DNA from: an uncultured Mucilaginibacter sp.
GTDB lineage: Bacteria; Bacteroidota; Bacteroidia; Sphingobacteriales; Sphingobacteriaceae
Length of the DNA stretch: 44,827 nt
Direction of reading: 5' to 3'
NCBI GenBank assembly: GCA_903887275.1
Contig: CAISPD010000018.1
Location: 1 to 44,827, forward strand
Below the pieces are notes generated by a model. It worked only from the letters and a program-made list of their open reading frames with translations. It was not told the DNA's origin and made no database searches. Below are positions 1-7,646 of this stretch, piece after piece (position 1 is the first letter of the stretch; every line of letters begins with the position of its first letter). The translations under genes were made by a program, and so were the position numbers.

Positions 1-302
1 ACATTAATAATAACTCAATAAAATACAAAAAAAATGGTCAAGAAAATATAGCAATAGCCAATTCGATAAATTGATAACGGCTATACCTAAAAAGATTAAC
101 TCAGCCCGGCCACACCAGCCGGGCTTTGTTGTATCCTTAAGGTTGCGGGTATAGCTATATATACAACTATGTGTATATCTGTTAATGCGTTTGTTTTTTA
201 AGCTGCAAGTTGTGTTTTTGTGGCACCCAAAAACCTACTTGCCCTACCGCCGGTGGGCGGTGGGATTGGTCGGCCTGCGCAACTTGGTCTTTCTATAACC
301 TT
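1..302. other. Non-coding left edge of the element
   Basis: No convincing gene is seen. It holds a plus-strand terminator (103-130) and a perfect 6-bp hairpin, ACCGCC/GGCGGT, at 246-261 downstream of the XRE gene. A weaker CAAGTTG/CAACTTG pair lies around 205 and 280. The second hairpin has no adjoining T-run on either strand, so it is not called a terminator. Confidence 0.5.
103..130 (+). terminator. Rho-independent terminator for an upstream gene beyond the left edge
   Basis: AGCCCGGC (103-110) and GCCGGGCT (118-125) form a perfect 8-bp GC-rich stem with a 7-base loop, followed by TTGTT. The T-rich side is on the plus strand, so it would end a transcript entering from the left. The T-run is short. 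Confidence 0.6.
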
Positions 303-650
303 TTATCCAAAAGTCAAGCGTGTTTTAGCTTCACATATCAAAGCACCCATAGTCTTTAAGATATGCTGCTGATCTTCGTCTTTCAGCGATTGTAATTCAT
401 TGATCTGTTTCATTACTTCCTGGTTCATTTCCTGATCGGAAAGCCCGGTTAAGTAATCAAGGGAAACTCCCAAAGCTTCGGCCATTCTTGCCGCCGTTTC
501 GATAGAGGGTTTGACCTCGCCACGTTCGTAGCGACCTATTACCGGAGCATGAACACCCAGCTTTTTAGCCAGGTCATCCTGCGAAACTTTACGCTTCTTA
601 CGTACCAGTAATAAGCGCTCACCAAATAACATCAGTTCTGAATCTGCCAT
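303..650 (-). CDS. XRE-family helix-turn-helix regulator
   Basis: A 115-residue protein. Residues about 9-70 form a typical Cro/cI-type HTH (core LLVRKKRKVSQDDLAKKLGV, then the IGRYERGEVKPS recognition/turn region and the ALGVSLDYLTGL end). The remaining ~40 residues are charged and helical and may dimerise. Such regulators often control transfer or excision in integrative elements. It is the gene next to the oriT candidate and the relaxase, transcribed in the same direction, so it may repress them or itself; no operator is proven. The family call is firm and the target is inferred. Confidence 0.88.
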   Translation of the reverse strand: MADSELMLFGERLLLVRKKRKVSQDDLAKKLGVHAPVIGRYERGEVKPSIETAARMAEALGVSLDYLTGLSDQEMNQEVMKQINELQSLKDEDQQHILKTMGALICEAKTRLTFG

Positions 651-780
651 AAAGTATGCATACTGCAGATGTTTATTGCGTAGTGACCTTCATCATAGGA
701 CCAATACAAAATTGGGACATCTTGATAAAAGTTTAGATTTAGGAAAATCAAAACCCAAAGGAGTTCGATAGCTTTAGGGG

Positions 781-858
781 TACGGGGAAAGTCCCCGCAA
801 GATAGTGTGTACCGCAGGTAAAGATACGAAGTGTCACCGGAGGGACACACTATCTTGC
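781..858. other. Candidate origin of transfer (oriT)
   Basis: A perfect 14-bp inverted repeat (GCAAGATAGTGTGT at 797-810, ACACACTATCTTGC at 845-858) flanks a 34-bp spacer. A second hairpin, GGGGA-AAG-TCCCC, abuts it at 784-796. Each arm contains TATCTTGC, which fits the nick consensus YATCYTG/Y known for MobP relaxases such as RP4 TraI and VirD2. One copy reads on the plus strand (851-858) and one on the minus strand (797-804). The right arm overlaps the relaxase stop codon. It lies in the only sizeable gene-free gap near the relaxase. Which strand is nicked cannot be told from sequence alone. Confidence 0.55.
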
Positions 859-1713
859 AATATCAAATCCGTCCTCATGATCCCGCTGTTCCCTGTCCTT
901 ACTTTGTCTAAGTTCCCTAATCATTCTTAACGCTTCTAAAACCCTTTGTTCTTCACTAAGGTCAGCCGGCAGCGATTCAAACTGCTCCTTTTCGAGTAAC
1001 CTCGAAAAACGGAATTTCATTCCTTCATATTTAATTCCGGCCGGGCTCCCGCTTCGCTCATAATGATGTAAATCGTTGTCTCGCAATAACTCTAAAAACT
1101 GTTGCCGTGTAGCAGCTTTTTCAAAGCAATTGCGTACGGTTGCAATAAGGCGTTCTTTCAATTGCGACCGTTCCTCCCGGTGCTGTGCTTGCCAGGCACG
1201 ATCCTTCAGATACGGCTTGCCCATGCCGTGCTGCGGGAAACTTTGTGAAATTTCAGGATATTTCACCCTGTGAAAATCCTGGAGTTGAATCTTAAGGTCC
1301 CGTAGTGCGGCTTTGGACAAGCCGAAGGATTTGCCTGTTCTGAATTCAAGAGCAGAGACGCAAAAATGGATGTGGATATGGTCTTTGTCTTTATGTACCG
1401 CTCCGAGCATAACACCCTGCTGTCCACGTAACCGAATGTATTCCTGGGCAATATCCTGAAGCATTTCGTTGGTGATATGCCTTGCTTCTTCATTAGCGTT
1501 GAATGATAGGATTTCGTGCGTTAAATAGACCTGATCAGAGCGAGAATGTTTTCTAAATGATTCGTTTTCGATAAACTCATTAACGTAACCATGGATCGTT
1601 TCAGACCGAAGGTTGTGAGTAAATACTTGGTCAGCTTTCGATTCGTTTAAGATATATTGCAAGAGGCTGCGATATGATGGACTGTGACGAGCGAGGACTT
1701 TGACAATTGCCAT
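850..1713 (-). CDS. Relaxase/mobilization nuclease (MobP-like)
   Basis: This would nick oriT and pilot the transferred strand. The protein of 287 residues starts MAIVKVLARH. It has tyrosines in the N-terminal region (Y14 and Y20, either of which could be catalytic) and the metal-binding three-histidine motif HKDKDHIHIHF around residues 107-117, characteristic of the Relaxase family (PF03432). A longer frame opens at 1764, but that ATG lies within the stem of a terminator of the preceding gene, so the ATG at 1713 is preferred. It sits beside the oriT candidate and far from the coupling protein and MobC genes, which is unusual. It is short, so helicase or primase domains are absent. Confidence 0.85.
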   Translation of the reverse strand: MAIVKVLARHSPSYRSLLQYILNESKADQVFTHNLRSETIHGYVNEFIENESFRKHSRSDQVYLTHEILSFNANEEARHITNEMLQDIAQEYIRLRGQQGVMLGAVHKDKDHIHIHFCVSALEFRTGKSFGLSKAALRDLKIQLQDFHRVKYPEISQSFPQHGMGKPYLKDRAWQAQHREERSQLKERLIATVRNCFEKAATRQQFLELLRDNDLHHYERSGSPAGIKYEGMKFRFSRLLEKEQFESLPADLSEEQRVLEALRMIRELRQSKDREQRDHEDGFDIAR

Positions 1714-1741
1714 AGCTAAATTTACGGAAAGGCAAAGCAAT

Positions 1742-1770
1742 AAAAAAGCACCGAGCTGTTGCATCGGTGC
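1742..1770 (-). terminator. Rho-independent terminator after the 1780-2370 gene
   Basis: On the minus strand GCACCGA (1770-1764) pairs with TCGGTGC (1754-1748) around a 9-base loop, followed immediately by six T. It begins 10 bp after the stop codon of the unknown gene and separates it from the relaxase, which therefore needs its own promoter or read-through. Confidence 0.8.
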
Positions 1771-1779
1771 GTGTGGTTT

Positions 1780-2370
1780 TTACTTTTTTAGGAATGGTTC
1801 AAATTCCTTAGGGAATTTTGTCTGTGGCCAACCTTGTCGGAGTGTTTTTACAGTCAATATATAGGCTTCTTTCCAGGAACCATCAAATAGATATAAGTCT
1901 GGGAAAGCTTCAGCATCTTCAGTTGCCGAGAACCGAAAAATCGCAGTGCCGTCGGTCTTTAGAGCAAGTCTGACAATTTGGCCACGAGCCTCGTTCTTTT
2001 TACTATAAGCTAATGATGGGATAAAGGCAGCCTCTATAATAACGTTTTTTTTCCAAAAACATTTATCTTCTTCGGCATCGACCCAGTAAGCACGTGGAAA
2101 ATTTGAAAGACCATTTTTGGGTAAGTGATTAAACAAACTCAGCCACCTTTCAAGGTGTGGCCACACTTGATTAATATCAAGGACTTTAATGTCAAATTTT
2201 TTGTCTAATGGGAATTTTTCGGCCAACAATGTTTCAGCTTTTGGTAAGCCTTCTAAAAAATTCGACAGAACATATAGCTCTTTCGATGATAATTGCTTTC
2301 GGCTTAGGAGTCTGTTTTTGGCAATGTTTAGGATTTCAATATCTTGCACAGTTAGTGTTAGTGTTTGCAT
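1780..2370 (-). CDS. Unrecognised 196-residue protein
   Basis: No family recognised. The protein is soluble, without signal peptide or membrane segment. It starts MQTLTLTVQDIEIL and ends in a basic, proline-containing tail (KFPKEFEPFLKK). The middle is rich in aromatic residues (WPHLERWLSLF, RAYWVDAEEDKCFWKK). It has its own strong terminator downstream and a 7-bp inverted repeat directly before its start, so it looks like a separately controlled cargo gene. It lies between the relaxase and the STAND NTPase on the same strand. A link with the STAND protein is possible but rests only on adjacency. Confidence 0.7.
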   Translation of the reverse strand: MQTLTLTVQDIEILNIAKNRLLSRKQLSSKELYVLSNFLEGLPKAETLLAEKFPLDKKFDIKVLDINQVWPHLERWLSLFNHLPKNGLSNFPRAYWVDAEEDKCFWKKNVIIEAAFIPSLAYSKKNEARGQIVRLALKTDGTAIFRFSATEDAEAFPDLYLFDGSWKEAYILTVKTLRQGWPQTKFPKEFEPFLKK

Positions 2371-2396
2371 ATTTCCGTTATTTAGTGACCGGAAAT
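2371..2396. promoter_or_regulatory. Inverted repeat at the start of the 1780-2370 gene
   Basis: ATTTCCG (2371-2377) and CGGAAAT (2390-2396) form a perfect 7-bp inverted repeat with a 12-bp spacer, adjoining the start codon at 2370. It could be an operator or an mRNA hairpin over the ribosome-binding region. No protein partner can be named from the sequence. Confidence 0.35.
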
Positions 2397-2521
2397 GCTA
2401 TTTGACGAAAATAGCTCTTTAAAAATCTCTGGACACTAAACGACCTGATTTCAAAGAGCTCTTTTTTTGTTTATACCATTAGAATCCATTTTTGTCTATT
2501 ATTAGAGAAGTGCTGAAAAAA

Positions 2522-5236
2522 CTATGCCAATAGTACAGCGATAAGCTTTCTGCAATTGTAAAGGTTGTCTTCGGCCCAAAAGAATTCAAGTTTCTTTTCT
2601 TCATTCATTTTTACCGCAAAATCCAGCATATCCTCGGCGTCCAAAAGGGCTTTAGGGTGTCTCTGGCCCAATCGTACTTCTTCCATAATTAGCAAAGCCA
2701 AATTATTTTTAAACAATGGGTGATTCTTGTCATATTCATGGTTGGCATTCTCGGATAACTCGACAGCAGTCCTATAGGATTGTTCGGCAAGTCTAAAATC
2801 TTTCTTTGCCTCTTTGTAGTAAGTTCCAAGCCAGCAGTGAGTGAAGGGGTCCTTATAATTTAGGTCAAGACTTTCCTTGAAAAGTCTGTAAATCTCGTTA
2901 GGGTCTTTTGTCCCGTAATTACGGTACCAGTCCAGGTACATTACCCTACCTAGATTGCAATAATATTTACTTTTTACAAGCCTATCGTTCTCAATATCAT
3001 ACTTTTCTACTATTGCATTTAGGTCATCAACATTCCCTCCTACATTCCCTTCCATCGAATGCAATAAATTAAGTAACCTAATCTTATATTCTTTGGATTT
3101 AACACCAAAAAAGGATCCAATGAACCGGAGATTTGGCTTCAGCAATCTGAGAGCATCAACGGGAATAAATTCATTATTATTTAAATTTGAAAAGTAGCCT
3201 ATAATCTTTGCTGCTTCGAGATACCCTTCATATTCGTACTGGTATTTATTGTTGTAATTACTTAACAATAATGCCTCCCGATAATATTTGTCAGCTTCAT
3301 GGAAATTATCTACAGTGTTCATTGCCAAAATTCTTGCTACCTGGGATAGGTGATTTGCGTTATCGCTGGAATAGATTAACGATTTTAATGCGTAGCGGGC
3401 TGCTTCCTCAAAATTTTGATTTTCATTTTCTATCCAAGCAATTTGTCTGTACGCATAAGAATAGGTTTCGTCATAATCACTGATAATCTTTTTGTAAATC
3501 TCTTTTGCAATATCGTCGAGGTCCAATAAACGTTGCGTTTGTGCATAGAAAGCCAGGAAACCAATATATAAATCGCGGTCGAAAAGATCCTTCTGCTTCT
3601 CGATTGTTGAAATGACATCAAGAATAAGGTTGCTATCCCTTTGTAATTGACCAACTAAAATCCTAGCAATATTTTCATTCCGCAGAAATGCTGCTAGAAA
3701 TGTGGCAGCCTCCACTTTATTTGTTTTTAAATAACTCAAAAAGCGGATTAAATGGAAATGTTTCTGGTATTTGTCCAGAATATAATTGCGGAAGATTTCC
3801 GTGGCTATTACACGGTGCCTTGCTGAGACTCCATTAGAGGTGAAAGTAAGGAGTTCATCAGTTGATGATTTCAAATCATTGAAATCTAAAGAAGTATTTA
3901 ATCCCAAGCAAGCAACAAAAATTCCCTCCGGCAGCGCAAACCCCCACCTGTGCCAGAAGCATACTGTTAAATAAGCTTCCTTTGCAGCCTTCGAAGGAAT
4001 ATTTTCGAATTCTTCAGCGATAATGTCCGAAAACCTTTTGCCGAATCTAGTCTGTAACATGGCCACCAAGAAATGCCGGTCTGCCGATTCACGGCAAATC
4101 GAAAGCCGCTCCTCCCTAGTCAGATTGGGACTTCTAGACGTAAGTTTTTGCAAAGACTCTAAATCCATCATTTTATCTACCAGGACATCACATTCGTTTA
4201 GTTCGAGCTTGGATAAGCTGAATGGCATAAATTGTGGAACAGCGAGGATTGCACGTAATTTATTCTTAATGGAATTCCACCTATCAGGCTGTTCCCCGAA
4301 AATAAACAGTATTTTTCTTCCCAGGCAATAATCATACAATGCCGATAAATTAAGCTCTTCCCGGAGAACACATGCCGCAAGCCCGTCAATCATGATAACT
4401 ACATCATTTTCTTCATTGTCTGCTATCTGCTTGATCTGCGTTTGTAGGCCAGATTGCCGGCGATCTTCCACCCAATCCGTATCCAGCAGAAAAACCTTTT
4501 TATTCCGTTCGGCAAGGTCGTAACCGATGCGCCTGAGCAGTGTCGTTTTCCCAGATCCCGCCACCCCTTTAATTAAAATATATGAACTTAGCTCGCCTGC
4601 ATAATGTCTGTTTATGGCATCTTTTATGCCATTTTCCATGTAATAGCTATTTCTGGGGAAATCAAAGTTAGCTTTTAAATCCTCGAAACAGATAGGGAAA
4701 CCATTATAGAATCTGTCGGCATTCAAGCTCGAGTTCGTAGTCTTGGTAATCCTAGTGAAGTTCACATCAAGAGCGCTACGATTGTTTATTTCTATTCTTG
4801 TACTACCAGATCCGCCAGGTTCTTTGGCTACCTTGGCTATCCAGTGTTTTCCCGCACGCCGATTGTTTGCTATCAGCGATTCGTCAAGATATTCATAGAT
4901 GATGATCAGTTTCTTTTTGTCCCGCCCTTTCGTCCAATTCTTATTACTGTCCTTTTTGGGACCTGGAAAACACAAAGTGCTGAGAAAACTCTCGGATACC
5001 AAACCTTGTCGTTGACACCATTCATTTATTTTAAGAGAAAGCGTGACGTAATGTTCTGGATTTGAATTGAACTGTCTCGGTTTATTCTTAAGCCCTTCAT
5101 CAGAAAAATCATTTCTGAAATACTCTTCGATCATAAATGAATAGAGTTTGTTGATCGCTTCAGTGAAAGGGGTCGATTCAAGAATGTCATCTTCAATAAA
5201 TGGCTTCAGGTCGTTAGGTATAAATAATTTTTCCAA
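2522..5236 (-). CDS. Large STAND-type P-loop NTPase with C-terminal TPR-like repeats
   Basis: A 904-residue soluble protein. Residues 1-190 form an unrecognised N-terminal module. An NTPase domain follows, with a Walker A loop GVAGSGKTT at about 224-232 and a Walker B stretch DVVIMIDGLA at about 278-287. A helical winged region lies around 400-500, then TPR-like helical repeats from about 540 to 880 (such as NQNFEEAARYALKSL and KDFRLAEQSYRTAVELS). This effector/NTPase/repeat layout is that of STAND proteins, many of which are anti-phage sensors (Avs-like). It sits as cargo in a mobile element and is A+T-rich by eye. Defence is inferred; a regulatory ATPase is the alternative. Confidence 0.75.
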   Translation of the reverse strand: MEKLFIPNDLKPFIEDDILESTPFTEAINKLYSFMIEEYFRNDFSDEGLKNKPRQFNSNPEHYVTLSLKINEWCQRQGLVSESFLSTLCFPGPKKDSNKNWTKGRDKKKLIIIYEYLDESLIANNRRAGKHWIAKVAKEPGGSGSTRIEINNRSALDVNFTRITKTTNSSLNADRFYNGFPICFEDLKANFDFPRNSYYMENGIKDAINRHYAGELSSYILIKGVAGSGKTTLLRRIGYDLAERNKKVFLLDTDWVEDRRQSGLQTQIKQIADNEENDVVIMIDGLAACVLREELNLSALYDYCLGRKILFIFGEQPDRWNSIKNKLRAILAVPQFMPFSLSKLELNECDVLVDKMMDLESLQKLTSRSPNLTREERLSICRESADRHFLVAMLQTRFGKRFSDIIAEEFENIPSKAAKEAYLTVCFWHRWGFALPEGIFVACLGLNTSLDFNDLKSSTDELLTFTSNGVSARHRVIATEIFRNYILDKYQKHFHLIRFLSYLKTNKVEAATFLAAFLRNENIARILVGQLQRDSNLILDVISTIEKQKDLFDRDLYIGFLAFYAQTQRLLDLDDIAKEIYKKIISDYDETYSYAYRQIAWIENENQNFEEAARYALKSLIYSSDNANHLSQVARILAMNTVDNFHEADKYYREALLLSNYNNKYQYEYEGYLEAAKIIGYFSNLNNNEFIPVDALRLLKPNLRFIGSFFGVKSKEYKIRLLNLLHSMEGNVGGNVDDLNAIVEKYDIENDRLVKSKYYCNLGRVMYLDWYRNYGTKDPNEIYRLFKESLDLNYKDPFTHCWLGTYYKEAKKDFRLAEQSYRTAVELSENANHEYDKNHPLFKNNLALLIMEEVRLGQRHPKALLDAEDMLDFAVKMNEEKKLEFFWAEDNLYNCRKLIAVLLA

Positions 5237-5309
5237 AATAAGGCGGCTGAAAATCTGGCTGAAAATATAAAAATCTGGCGTGAGGCTTCTGCATCAAGCT
5301 CATATTAAA

Positions 5310-5337
5310 ATTGCATTAAAATTATCATAAATGCAAT
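5310..5337. promoter_or_regulatory. Inverted repeat in the divergent promoter region, abutting the transfer operon start
   Basis: ATTGCATT (5310-5317) and AATGCAAT (5330-5337) form a perfect 8-bp inverted repeat with 12-bp spacer, ending one base before the ATG at 5338. The 101-bp gap between the STAND gene and the operon also holds two copies of GGCTGAAAAT near 5249-5270. The repeat is a plausible operator for the operon, perhaps for the XRE regulator. Function is inferred. Confidence 0.4.
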
Positions 5338-5550
5338 ATGGAAACACCTCCTTCAAAAAGCCCTAAAAACCCACCTATTCAGGAAGGCATAGAAAATAGA
5401 ATTCGGACGTTGCACATGTTCTACATCGCCACCAAAGGAAGGCATCTGAATTTAAACAAATTAATGGTGGACCATTTTACAAATTGTTCTGATACCGCCA
5501 AATACAACGAAACCAAGAATCAAAAAAATGGAAATAAAACTAAATCGTAA
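5338..5550 (+). CDS. Small hypothetical protein, first gene of the transfer operon
   Basis: A 70-residue basic, hydrophilic protein with a proline-rich start (METPPSKSPKNPP) and a lysine/asparagine-rich end. There is no recognised domain and no membrane segment. It overlaps the next frame by 23 bp and opens the codirectional run to 11100, which supports it being expressed. It could be a small DNA-binding or relaxosome protein, but nothing specific shows this. Confidence 0.5.
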   Translation: METPPSKSPKNPPIQEGIENRIRTLHMFYIATKGRHLNLNKLMVDHFTNCSDTAKYNETKNQKNGNKTKS

Positions 5551-5737
5551 AAGATTCCGATCACGGAAATATCTTTCCAAAGAACATGCAGCAGCGATTC
5601 TGGAATTATTAGAACGTCAGGAACTTCCAGATAATAATTCACCCTACAGGGTGTATTTCCACCGGATGCCTACAGCTTCGGATAACAAGCAAAATCAAAC
5701 CGAATATTTAAAAACCAACAAAAATGAAAACAATTGA
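5528..5737 (+). CDS. Small basic hypothetical protein
   Basis: A 69-residue protein beginning MEIKLNRKRFRSRKYLSKEH, strongly basic at the N-terminus, followed by a short helix (AAAILELLERQELPD) and a polar Asn/Lys-rich tail. It overlaps both its neighbours (23 bp upstream, 14 bp downstream), as in a translationally coupled operon. The family is not recognised. The basic start would suit nucleic-acid or membrane binding. Confidence 0.5.
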   Translation: MEIKLNRKRFRSRKYLSKEHAAAILELLERQELPDNNSPYRVYFHRMPTASDNKQNQTEYLKTNKNENN

Positions 5738-6809
5738 AAAACCCCACTACCTCAACCCGAAGCTTGAAGAAGAGCTCAAAACCGGGTTACAAAAACTCGA
5801 TCATGCAGTTGTGATTGGCGGAGAAAACTATGGCAGACGTAGTCTGCCCTTATTAAAAGAGACTAACGTGTCACCATTCTTTGAAGAACACCACCGGCAA
5901 GCCGAAGCCATGCTTGGTAAAATTGATATGGAAGTCCCCAAAGCAAGCCTTATCGCAGAGGTGCAGGAAGACGAGAAGCTAATGGACACAAAGGTCCAGG
6001 CTATCGAGAACAAGCTGCACAAGATCAAGGAGCAGCAACATGGGGCCCAGGCCAAGCTCGAAGGGCAGAAACCGCCGTTCAATAAGGCACGGCTGGTACT
6101 GGCCTGGATAGCGGTTAGTCTGCCACTGCTTGGCGATGCGGTGATCTCCATCCCGATTTGGGAAACCTGGGGATTTAACTTCATCGAGTCGGTGCTGATT
6201 AGCCTGGTATTTGCCGGGACGCTAATCACCTTCAGCCATTACTTTTGGCGCATTGTATGCCTGATTGGAAAGACCGAATGGCAACGAAGGGCAGTAGCTA
6301 CAGGGCTTTTCCTTTTGATTGTCATGTGCTTCTACTTCATGGCTGAGGCTCGCGCTGACCTCCGCAGTGCTCAAATGGCGGCGCAAGGTATCGACGTCCA
6401 TTTCAAGCCGATACCCTTTGCCTTAGTTTCTGGCCTGATCTTCATTATGGCGCTTGCTATCTCACATTTTGCTTTCCCTTCCCGGGCAGAACGTGAGCAG
6501 ATGGCAGAATTCGAGCGGCTGAAATCTGAGTATCAACAATTACTCGAGCAAGAACAGGAACTGGAACAAGAAAAGGCCGACATCATTGCCAAACATAACC
6601 AGCTTCGCCAGGCGAACCTGTCCATTTTACTTCGTGCAGCTGCACTCGAGGATATGGTGATAAGCGCAGCTAAACTGGGTTACACGAAGTGGAAGCGTGC
6701 CAATACAATGCATAGACCGGATAGGATGCGGCCTGCTGCCTTCAATGACGACACGTACCCCTTCAGTTTCCAGACGTCATTTTCGGATATTAAAACGCTG
6801 TACGCATGA
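5724..6809 (+). CDS. Membrane protein with two coiled-coil arms
   Basis: A 361-residue protein. Residues about 70-112 are a charged coiled coil, followed by four hydrophobic helices at roughly 122-145, 153-175, 190-209 and 228-250. A second, Glu/Gln-rich coiled coil (QQLLEQEQELEQEKADII) covers about 258-300. No enzyme motif is seen. It overlaps the following lipoprotein gene by 4 bp, so the two are probably made together at the inner membrane. It may belong to the transfer apparatus or be an accessory function of the element. The family is not recognised. Confidence 0.7.
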   Translation: MKTIEKPHYLNPKLEEELKTGLQKLDHAVVIGGENYGRRSLPLLKETNVSPFFEEHHRQAEAMLGKIDMEVPKASLIAEVQEDEKLMDTKVQAIENKLHKIKEQQHGAQAKLEGQKPPFNKARLVLAWIAVSLPLLGDAVISIPIWETWGFNFIESVLISLVFAGTLITFSHYFWRIVCLIGKTEWQRRAVATGLFLLIVMCFYFMAEARADLRSAQMAAQGIDVHFKPIPFALVSGLIFIMALAISHFAFPSRAEREQMAEFERLKSEYQQLLEQEQELEQEKADIIAKHNQLRQANLSILLRAAALEDMVISAAKLGYTKWKRANTMHRPDRMRPAAFNDDTYPFSFQTSFSDIKTLYA

Positions 6810-7516
6810 AAACGAGCACGATACTACTTTTAGTTGTGGCACTGCTCGAAGCTGGATGCTCCGCGCCTCGCACTAAATACGATGCGGCAATAAGTATAGC
6901 GGTTGATCAGAGTGATGTTTTAAATCAGTACCCCAGGGCAGCACAATTGCTGCTGCCCCTGGGCTTACAAGACACCCCTGAAATGAGCGTAGCAGTAACG
7001 GTCTCACCTATCACTGACCGGGATATTAATCCGGAGTACACCTTTGTGCTTGATCACGATGATGCACTAACTGGCAACAGTCAAATGCGTCAGTTGGTAC
7101 TTAAAGCCTTTATCCAAAAGGTCCAGCATTGCCTTGATTCGCTCCAGCCGAAAGCACCTCTGGCGCATTCGGTTATATACCGTCCGGTTGCCCATCTAGC
7201 AAAGACATTGGCAAGCGTTAGTGCTGCCCGTCGGTATCTTGTGCTCATTTCTGACCTCCAGGAGCATAGTGAGATTAGCTTTTATAACCCAGATACGCAT
7301 TATACACTGGTGCATAGCCCCCTATCGATCCAAAGTCAGTTGGAAGCGCAAGCGAAGCCCGGCAATCTGCAAGGGATTGAGCTGTGGCTGCTGTATAGAC
7401 CGAATAGCTATCGGGATAATCAGCCATACTGCATAGCTTCGGGCTTGTACCAACAGCTCTTCAGCCGGTATGGCGCCAGGGTACACACCGATCAAAATTT
7501 CAATCCATTGCCATGA
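6806..7516 (+). CDS. Lipoprotein with a VWA-like fold
   Basis: A 236-residue protein with a short hydrophobic leader and a lipobox-like LLEAGC, then a mature part with features of a von Willebrand A-like fold: strand-like AISIAVDQSDV with an Asp/Ser cluster in the MIDAS position, and RYLVLISDLQEH resembling the VWA LVLISD strand. The full DxSxS motif is not intact, so metal binding is uncertain. It overlaps the membrane protein upstream (ATGA) and the 38-residue peptide downstream (ATGA). It is probably anchored in the envelope. A role in transfer is inferred from operon position. Confidence 0.65.
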   Translation: MKTSTILLLVVALLEAGCSAPRTKYDAAISIAVDQSDVLNQYPRAAQLLLPLGLQDTPEMSVAVTVSPITDRDINPEYTFVLDHDDALTGNSQMRQLVLKAFIQKVQHCLDSLQPKAPLAHSVIYRPVAHLAKTLASVSAARRYLVLISDLQEHSEISFYNPDTHYTLVHSPLSIQSQLEAQAKPGNLQGIELWLLYRPNSYRDNQPYCIASGLYQQLFSRYGARVHTDQNFNPLP

Positions 7517-7629
7517 AGATCATCTTTCGACTATTAAAATTCCTCTGCTACTGCCCGCTGGTAGTAGCAGAGTTTCTTCTCAAGATGGCCCTGGAAATTG
7601 TACTGCAAATGAAAAAAGCATTTCAATAA
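7513..7629 (+). CDS. 38-residue hydrophobic peptide
   Basis: A short frame opening MKIIFRLLKF and containing a Cys/Pro/Val/Leu-rich hydrophobic segment, with positive residues at both ends. It would be a single membrane helix. It overlaps the lipoprotein stop codon (ATGA) and lies 17 bp before the coupling-protein gene. The coupling protein itself shows no N-terminal membrane helices, so this peptide might provide its membrane anchor. It is too short for a family call. Confidence 0.5.
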   Translation: MKIIFRLLKFLCYCPLVVAEFLLKMALEIVLQMKKAFQ

Positions 7630-7646
7630 GATAAAACCAGAGACAC

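Noticed and set aside
205-288. CAAGTTG/CAACTTG inverted repeat
   Set aside because: Only 7 bp with a ~60-bp spacer, likely by chance.
632-850. Minus-strand open frame of 72 residues
   Set aside because: It overlaps the XRE gene and the oriT candidate; the translation has no family character and the region is rich in inverted repeats.
1714-1764. Longer relaxase N-terminus
   Set aside because: The ATG is in the stem of a terminator, and the shorter form starts at a typical MAIVKV relaxase N-terminus.
2440-2480. AAAGAGCTCTTT palindrome followed by T-run as a terminator
   Set aside because: T-run is on the plus strand, where no gene ends; the palindrome is short and A+T-rich.
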